DNA from: Parasponia andersonii
Taxonomy: Eukaryota > Streptophyta > Magnoliopsida > Rosales > Cannabaceae
Length of the DNA: 64,000 bases
Assembly (NCBI GenBank): GCA_002914805.1
Contig: JXTB01000017.1
Location: forward strand, 463,560 to 527,559
Direction of reading: 5' to 3'
Shown: in pieces, positions 58,611 through 64,000 of the stretch
Numbering within the stretch: the first letter of the stretch is position 1
Layout: each line of letters starts with the position of its first letter
Notes under the pieces: model-generated
Told to the model about the DNA's origin: nothing
What the model saw: only the letters and a program-made list of their open reading frames with translations
The model's database searches: none
Program-made: the position numbers and the translations under genes

Positions 58611-60690
58611 TTTGATACGAATGTAAAATAAAGTGAAGAAAATGTAGGAAGATATAATACACTTTAAAGTATATCGTCTACTAATGAAGTTGTTGAGACA
58701 CATCGTATAGTAGATTTATCGAAGGAGAGAGATGTTGAATGTGTTAGAGTTCAAAGATCAAACTCTTCTTGAGTTATTGACTACCGTTTTGACCTTGATT
58801 TCTCACTTCACTAAGAGTCAAGGTTTTATTATGGGGTTTTATATTAATTGGCCACACTTTTGATGTTGCACTTCTTATAGAAGTCTTACCTCTTAGAGTT
58901 TCTTTATTTTCCTTATTCTGCAGAGAAAATAAATTAAAGTAATAGGAGGAGGATATGAGAGGTTATGTTTCCCTTTCTTAATGTTGCATTATAACATTCA
59001 TAACTCGTAAAAATTGTGTGGAATCATTCCAAATAAAAGGCCCAATTCTAGGAAACATATAGCGGATGCTTTAAAGTCCAAAGAGTGAAGTTCTTCTAGA
59101 GCTCTATAGCTTATTCTACTTATGTTTTGACCCTTAACTTCTCACTTCACATAAAGCCGTGGTTTTCTTATGTGGTTAACATTATTGGGCCGTAATTTTT
59201 GACGTTACACTCCAGGTACAAGTTTTGCCACTTGAGCTTCGTTTAAGACATTCATGGCTTATTCAAATTAGTCCAATACTTTTCCTGTAAAAATACCTAA
59301 TTTACGTCCTGTACATAATTAAAAAAAAAAAAAAGCAATACAATTTTATATATCTTCTTGGAGATACAGGGCCTATTTGACATTGTTTTTCTGTTTTTTG
59401 TTTTCTGTTCTCAAAGTTATTTTTCAAAAATGAGAACAAAAATTGCTTTTTACTGTTCTAAAAATACAATAGGTGTTAGGCAAATATTTTCCAAAAATCA
59501 AAAATATATTTAGAGAAAACAATGAGAAAGAAAATAAGGAGAGAAAAATTGATTAGAGAGAGAATGAGAAAAGAGAAAGTAGCGAGAGAGAACGGATGTA
59601 GTGATAGTCATATATATATATATATATAGGTCATAATCCAGTAGGTTTTTTATTTACCTATCTATAATTTTTTTTAGTCGTTAAATCATATTATCTAACA
59701 ACTATCATAATTTGAGTAGTTAAAAATCAAAATAATAAAAATAAATACACATTATTTAATATATTTTTTCTCTCTCTATCTCTATCTTTTACTGTGAAAA
59801 GAGTATTTGATGAATTTTTATTGAACAAAACAATACTTATAAATAGGTTGAAACTAAATTGATACTTTTATATGTATATATATACATGTTTAAGATAACT
59901 CTTTAAAAATAATATTTTGTTATTCTCTAAATATTTTATTTTCTTTAACTCTATTTTTAAAAACTATTTCCGATGAATAATGCCGAACACCTCAACTTAT
60001 TCTTATAAAACAGTTTTTCGTTTTTAATAATAAAAAAATTGCTTTTTAATTATGATGCAAAACTTCCAAGGGTTGATATTAGGGTTTAAAGTTACAATTA
60101 TACTTTCTAGAGTCTTAATAAATTACGACTAGGTGAAGCAACCGCAAGATGACTTGTTTATTTAAAGATTCAATTCCAGTGAAGGGTGGTAAATGTATTA
60201 TGGATCATATTTTACTGTTATTAATTGCAACAACTCAAATATAGATATAACTGTGTAGTCGTTTTGTTATTAATTTCAATAACTCATATGTGTATGTGAA
60301 TGTATATAAGTGACGTAAAATCCATTTTCCCTTCACATGGCATATTCTGAAAAAACATAGACTAGTTTTGTTTTCTCTTTTGAATAGTGTTTTTTTTAAT
60401 TGAAAAGTTTTGATTTGGTAAAAGTACTTTTCATTGTCCTTCAAAAAAAAAAAATAGTACTTTTCATTGCGTCTAACAATTGTTTATCGATTTATGAATA
60501 AAGGAGAACGAATGAATGATGCACACTTTCTTTTTTTGAAAATGAACAATACTTTCATTAAAAATAGGAAAATAGTACCAAAAAAAAGTAAAATAGGGTG
60601 TCTTAATATCGTCAATTAAAACTTTATTTCTAAAATAAGATATTTCAGAGATGAAATGGAAATCTTATATTAGAATTCTAAAAATGAAGT
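58611..60690. repeat. Duplicated blocks X2, X3 and Y2
   Basis: Block X2 (58600-59035) and a second, shorter X copy (59050-59300, with AAAGTCCAAAGAGTGAAG and TGACGTTACACTCCA) precede block Y2 (59290-60680). The order X-X-Y here against X-(insertion)-Y at 54.7-58.6 kb shows at least two duplication steps. No coding frame is conserved. Confidence 0.65.
59629..59870 (-). mobile_element. (TA)n-associated MITE, copy 9 (decayed)
   Basis: After (TA)n it reads GGTCATAATCCAGTAGGTTT, then TTTTTAGTCGTTAAATCAT, CTCTCTCTATCTCTATC, ATGAATTTTTATTGAACAAA, and ends near AAATTGATACTTTTATATG before TATATATA. The matching place in block Y1 (about 57460) has neither the element nor a (TA)n tract. Confidence 0.6.
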
Positions 60691-60999
60691 GTAGTTTTCA
60701 AATATGTGGGGATTAGAATATTAAAAATTAAAAAACATGAGATATATTTGTAAAAAAGCCAATATGTTTTCAACAATTACGACGATTAGATGTCTTAAAC
60801 ACATCATTAATATTTTTACCTCTCTTCCATTATAAGACAGAACGTACTATCTTCGTAATTGACAAGGGAAATAATGAAAAAAACCAAAATTTTGATGTAA
60901 ACTCCTATGTATCCACATGTATCAAAACTGTTTTTTTTTTTTCCAATAAAAACTTCGAGTTTAACTATTATCAAACAACTCCTATGTAATCGAAAAATA
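60691..60999. other. Intergenic, no gene seen
   Basis: AT-rich DNA after the end of block Y2. A T-rich run lies near 60930; nothing else is recognised. Confidence 0.5.
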
Positions 61000-61640
61000 G
61001 GGAAAAATGTAAACCAGTGGTTTACATATTAATAAATAAGTATAATAATGATTTACTTTTCGCTTGTAAGATGAGTGTAAATGTAAACTACTAAGCTAGT
61101 TGAATTTTCTATTCAAATAATTTTAAATGTAATTGTAAACGTGAACTAGTGATTTACATATTAAATATAAAAGTATAGTAATAGAAGTATAATAATGGTT
61201 TACTTATCACTTATAAGATAGTGTAAATGTAAACAACTAGTTTACTTTTTATTAATTATTAATGTAAACCATCGTTTTAGGCTTTTACTTACCTAATAAT
61301 AAATGCAGACCATCAGTTTATTTCCACTTAACTAATTCTAAATGTAAACCATCAGTTTATTTTTTGTAATGGCTAACTTCTCTTTTCATGGTAAATAACT
61401 CTAGTTCTTTATTCATTGTCTATTTCTAAATTCAAAATTAGCTCCAAGTTTACAATAAATACATACCATTTTAGATTAATTAATTTTCAATTAACTGAGT
61501 AGATTATATTTAAATAGAAAATTAAACTAGTATTTTTGTATTTACACTTATCTTACGAGTGAAAAGTAATTAAACCATTGTCATGTTAAAAATATGTAAA
61601 CCACTGATTTACATTTACATTAAAAAATATTGAAATATAA
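61000..61640. repeat. Inverted-repeat array built on GTAAACCA / TGGTTTAC words
   Basis: 61010-61085 is inverted with respect to 61545-61625: both carry GTGGTTTACATATT-type and CTTTTCACTCGTAAGAT-type words, on opposite strands. A third, direct copy lies at about 61139-61225. GTAAACCA-like words recur roughly a dozen times between 61010 and 61640. The ends are not sharply defined and there is no coding sequence. It could be a fold-back element or an array expanded by replication slippage. Confidence 0.6.
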
Positions 61641-62790
61641 AATTAAAATAGTCGTTTACATTTAACCTTATCTTAAGAGTGAAAGGTAAAACATTGTTAA
61701 ATTCTTCTAGAATTGTTTACCTTCAAAGTTAAAGTAATGCTAATGTAATGTTGACATAAAGTATGATGGTCAATTCCAATATCAAGAGCAATTCTAGTAT
61801 CATTTGAGTTGGGCATTATAGCATTTCGAGGATAAATACTATCATCGCTATTTTCTTCCAAGTGTCAACACGACCCATAATTTAAAAAAAAAAAAAAAAA
61901 AAGGAACAAGTTATAATTGGAGAATCTCTTTCAAAAATTTGTAAAAAAATCTTGGAGCATCAGTAACGCAAGCATTTTTCAGTGGATTCAACACAAAACG
62001 CAACGGTTGTAAGGCAACCAATTCCAGGACCAGGTCTTATCGAAAGTCTTCTACCAGATCTCGGAACTCAGTTCCAAGGAACCAAAAATTGAAAAATCCA
62101 AAAAATTTGAGATTAATTTAGAACAAAATTATTTTTTGATTTTAGAAAATATCACTTTTAATAAGTATTTAGAAACATACAACTTTTTCTATAAAATTGG
62201 TATTTTCCAATGGTTCTCAAGGTAACTACTTGGATTTACGTGAGATAACTTGAAGTAAAATGGTATTTTATTAAATAGTTTTAATAATAGTATTTTTCTA
62301 ATTAAAATTAGGATTTTGCAAATAATTTAAAAATTCGGGATTTAATAATTTTTTTGAAAATTACAATAAAAAGTCAAATTTCTAAAAAAAGAAGGCAAGT
62401 TTGATATACCCAGCCCAAAAAGGGCAATGGATTTGATTTCCACCAGAAGAATTATGCTTTTTTCCAGAATTTTTAGAAAAGAATTTGAAAAGTACGGTGG
62501 CTTGTGTTTATTGTAAGTTTGGTACGGTTTTTATTAGAAAAATACTATTTCTAGAAAATATTTAGAGAAATTTCATTCTCTAAAGTAATAACTAGTATCC
62601 GATAATAATTTTTAGAACCATTTTAAAAATAGTATTTTTTCTAAAAAAATTTAAAATAATATTTTTCTAATAAAAACCCTATTAAAATTTTTTTTAAAAA
62701 AAAAACTTGACCGTCCGTATTTTTATAAATCTTTTGAGTTTTTATGGGTAAATGTGTTAGAAACCGTTTCCACAACGGCGAATGGACAAC
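61641..62790. other. Intergenic upstream of the plastid S13 gene
   Basis: A poly-A run lies at about 61882-61901. A GC-richer patch at 61960-62080 has no frame I recognise. Frames overlapping the S13 5' region on the - strand (62641-63010) are shadows of the coding strand. Confidence 0.5.
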
Positions 62791-62792
62791 AT

Positions 62793-62798
62793 TGGGCC
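62793..62798 (+). promoter_or_regulatory. Site II-like element TGGGCC upstream of S13
   Basis: TGGGCC lies 87-92 bp before the S13 ATG. TGGGCY elements, bound by TCP factors, are frequent in promoters of plant ribosomal protein genes. No clear TATA box is seen nearby, which is also common for plastid ribosomal protein genes. The motif is short and could be chance. Confidence 0.4.
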
Positions 62799-62884
62799 TT
62801 TCCATTTGGAACAAATGTGTGACAAGGATAAGCGGCCTCAACGCCATCATCTTCGTCCACACAGAAAGTCAGAGAACAGAAAAG

Positions 62885-63749
62885 ATGGCACAAACGCTGG
62901 CTATGCCCCTGGCGCCCTCGCTCTCTGTAATCTGCAACGGCCGAACTTCTAACCCACTCTCCAACCGCCTTTTCTTCCCCATTGCTAGCCCTTCTAAGGT
63001 AATTCTTCATTATATTCTCTGTTCTGTACGTCTGTCGTTTTGGTTTGAAACATGTCGTAAATCTTCTTTTTCAGTTCAAATTTTTTAAACCCTCTCTTGG
63101 GTTTTGCTCCACTCCTCCTCAAAATTCCATGGGAAAAAGTTTTGTGAGCTCGAATTGAGGGTTATAATCGGATTTTGTATCTGGGTTTTTATTTTTTTCG
63201 AACTGGGTTGTCGTCTGTAGTAATGGTACTAATAATAATAGATATCAGATTGGTGGTCTAAGCGTGAAATGTGCTCGTGTTGGAGGGGTTGAGATTCCAA
63301 ACAACAAGCGGATTGAGTTCTCTCTCCAGTACATTCATGGAATTGGACGAACCCGAGCTCGCAAAATCCTTAACGACCTTAGCATAGAAAACAAGTTGAC
63401 CAAGGACTTTTCTGAAGAAGAACTTGTCACTATTAGAGATGAAGTCTCTAAGTACATGATTGAGGGAGACTTGGTAATAATCCTCTTTTCTTTTTTTTCG
63501 TTTTCTTATCTGTATTGGGATTGTTTTTGTTGCTTTAAGGCTTTGGTCTTAATGGGCTTTCGGCTTTGTGGCTTTTCATAGAGGCGTTTCAATGCTTTGG
63601 CTATAAGGAGATTGAAGGAAATTCAGTGCTATAGAGGGATACGCCACATTCAAGGGCTACCTTGCAGAGGACAGCGCACCAAGAACAACTGTAGGACTTT
63701 GAAGGGTAAGAGGGTAGCCATTGCTGGAAAGAAAAAGGCCCCGCGTTAA
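62885..63749 (+). CDS. RPS13: 30S ribosomal protein S13, chloroplastic, three exons
   Basis: Exons 62885-62998, 63249-63473 and 63582-63749 have GT-AG introns, all in phase 0, and encode 168 residues, close to the usual length for the plastid precursor. Residues 1 to about 44 ([20 protein letters not shown], then Ser/Asn/Pro-rich) look like a stroma-targeting transit peptide. The mature part has [33 protein letters not shown] (helix-hairpin region), then [18 protein letters not shown] and a basic [15 protein letters not shown] tail that contacts 16S rRNA in the 30S head. An in-frame ATG at 62744 would add 47 residues, but those do not look like a transit peptide, so the ATG at 62885 is preferred. 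Each exon reads without stops, so the gene appears intact and functional. Confidence 0.95.
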
Positions 63750-64000
63750 TCGATGTTGGTTTTAGTTCTTTTGTGAAATTTATCCACTCTTTGTACGAAC
63801 TTGTGTATGGCATTGAGTTAATCAAGTTCTGTTCACCTTTTTTGAGGTGCATTTAGTATCATGTTTTTTACTGTGGAATTGAGGTTCTTGGAAGTGTAGA
63901 TCATACTCGTTTTGATGATGTCTTTGTATTATTCTGCGTTTATTTTGGTGCGATTTCTATGAAAGTTCTATTTGAAGTACTGAAGAGTGGTGAATTTCCT
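63750..64000 (+). other. 3' flank of RPS13, probable 3' UTR
   Basis: The sequence after the stop is T-rich with repeated TTGTGT and TTTGTA words typical of plant far-upstream polyadenylation elements. No exact cleavage site can be chosen and the window ends here. Confidence 0.45.

Noticed and set aside
62744-62884. N-terminal extension of plastid S13 from an upstream in-frame ATG
   Set aside because: The extra residues (Cys/Trp/Arg-rich) do not look like a transit peptide, while the ATG at 62885 gives a typical one and the family's usual length.
1-64000. CRISPR arrays, bacterial operons, organelle DNA insertions, rRNA genes
   Set aside because: No regularly spaced repeats of that type, no ribosome-binding-site-led gene strings, and no stretch that I recognise as plastid, mitochondrial or ribosomal DNA.

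Overview
This is an AT-rich, gene-poor stretch of a nuclear plant genome. The evidence is GT-AG introns in both genes, a nuclear-encoded plastid ribosomal protein with a transit-peptide-like N-terminus, a plant Mei2-type RNA-binding protein, and many plant-type transposable element relics. It looks like a eudicot; the species cannot be named from sequence alone. There are no bacterial operons, CRISPR arrays, tRNA or rRNA genes. One assembly gap (561 N) lies at 32562-33122 and a single N at 10599.

Only two intact protein genes are supported, both on the + strand. At 41535-43000 a four-exon gene encodes a 304-residue Mei2-like protein that keeps only the C-terminal RRM (MCT type). At 62885-63749 a three-exon gene encodes 168-residue chloroplast ribosomal protein S13. 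A third coding relic, on the - strand at 52035-54503, is the last exon of an unidentified glycine-rich protein; a solo LTR cuts it in two.

The rest is layered repeats. 3143-10313 is a deletion-derived Ty1/copia element on the - strand: two LTRs of about 1.2 kb, decayed gag and early pol, and no reverse transcriptase. A 573-bp hAT-type element is nested in its left LTR. A small-TIR element with a conserved internal hairpin, sitting in or beside (TA)n tracts, occurs at least nine times (about 1.9, 12.6, 16.3, 27.5, 27.8, 32.4, 47.1, 50.8-51.3 and 59.6 kb). Three solo LTRs of one family, each about 2.25 kb, lie at 43.4-45.7 (+), 47.9-50.2 (-) and 52.2-54.4 kb (+).

Other repeats are an RNase H-domain retroelement relic with an internal duplication (22.35-23.18 kb), a probable copia LTR beside it (23.3-24.2 kb), an array of three unequal units (28.66-29.2 kb), a long-inverted-repeat element (29.6-30.3 kb), a 2-kb tandem segmental duplication whose second unit gained two SINE-like insertions (33.2-36.9 kb), a second diverged duplication zone (54.7-60.7 kb), and an inverted-repeat array (61.0-61.64 kb). 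In several places a paralogous copy preserves the empty site, so insertions can be defined to the base and ordered in time.
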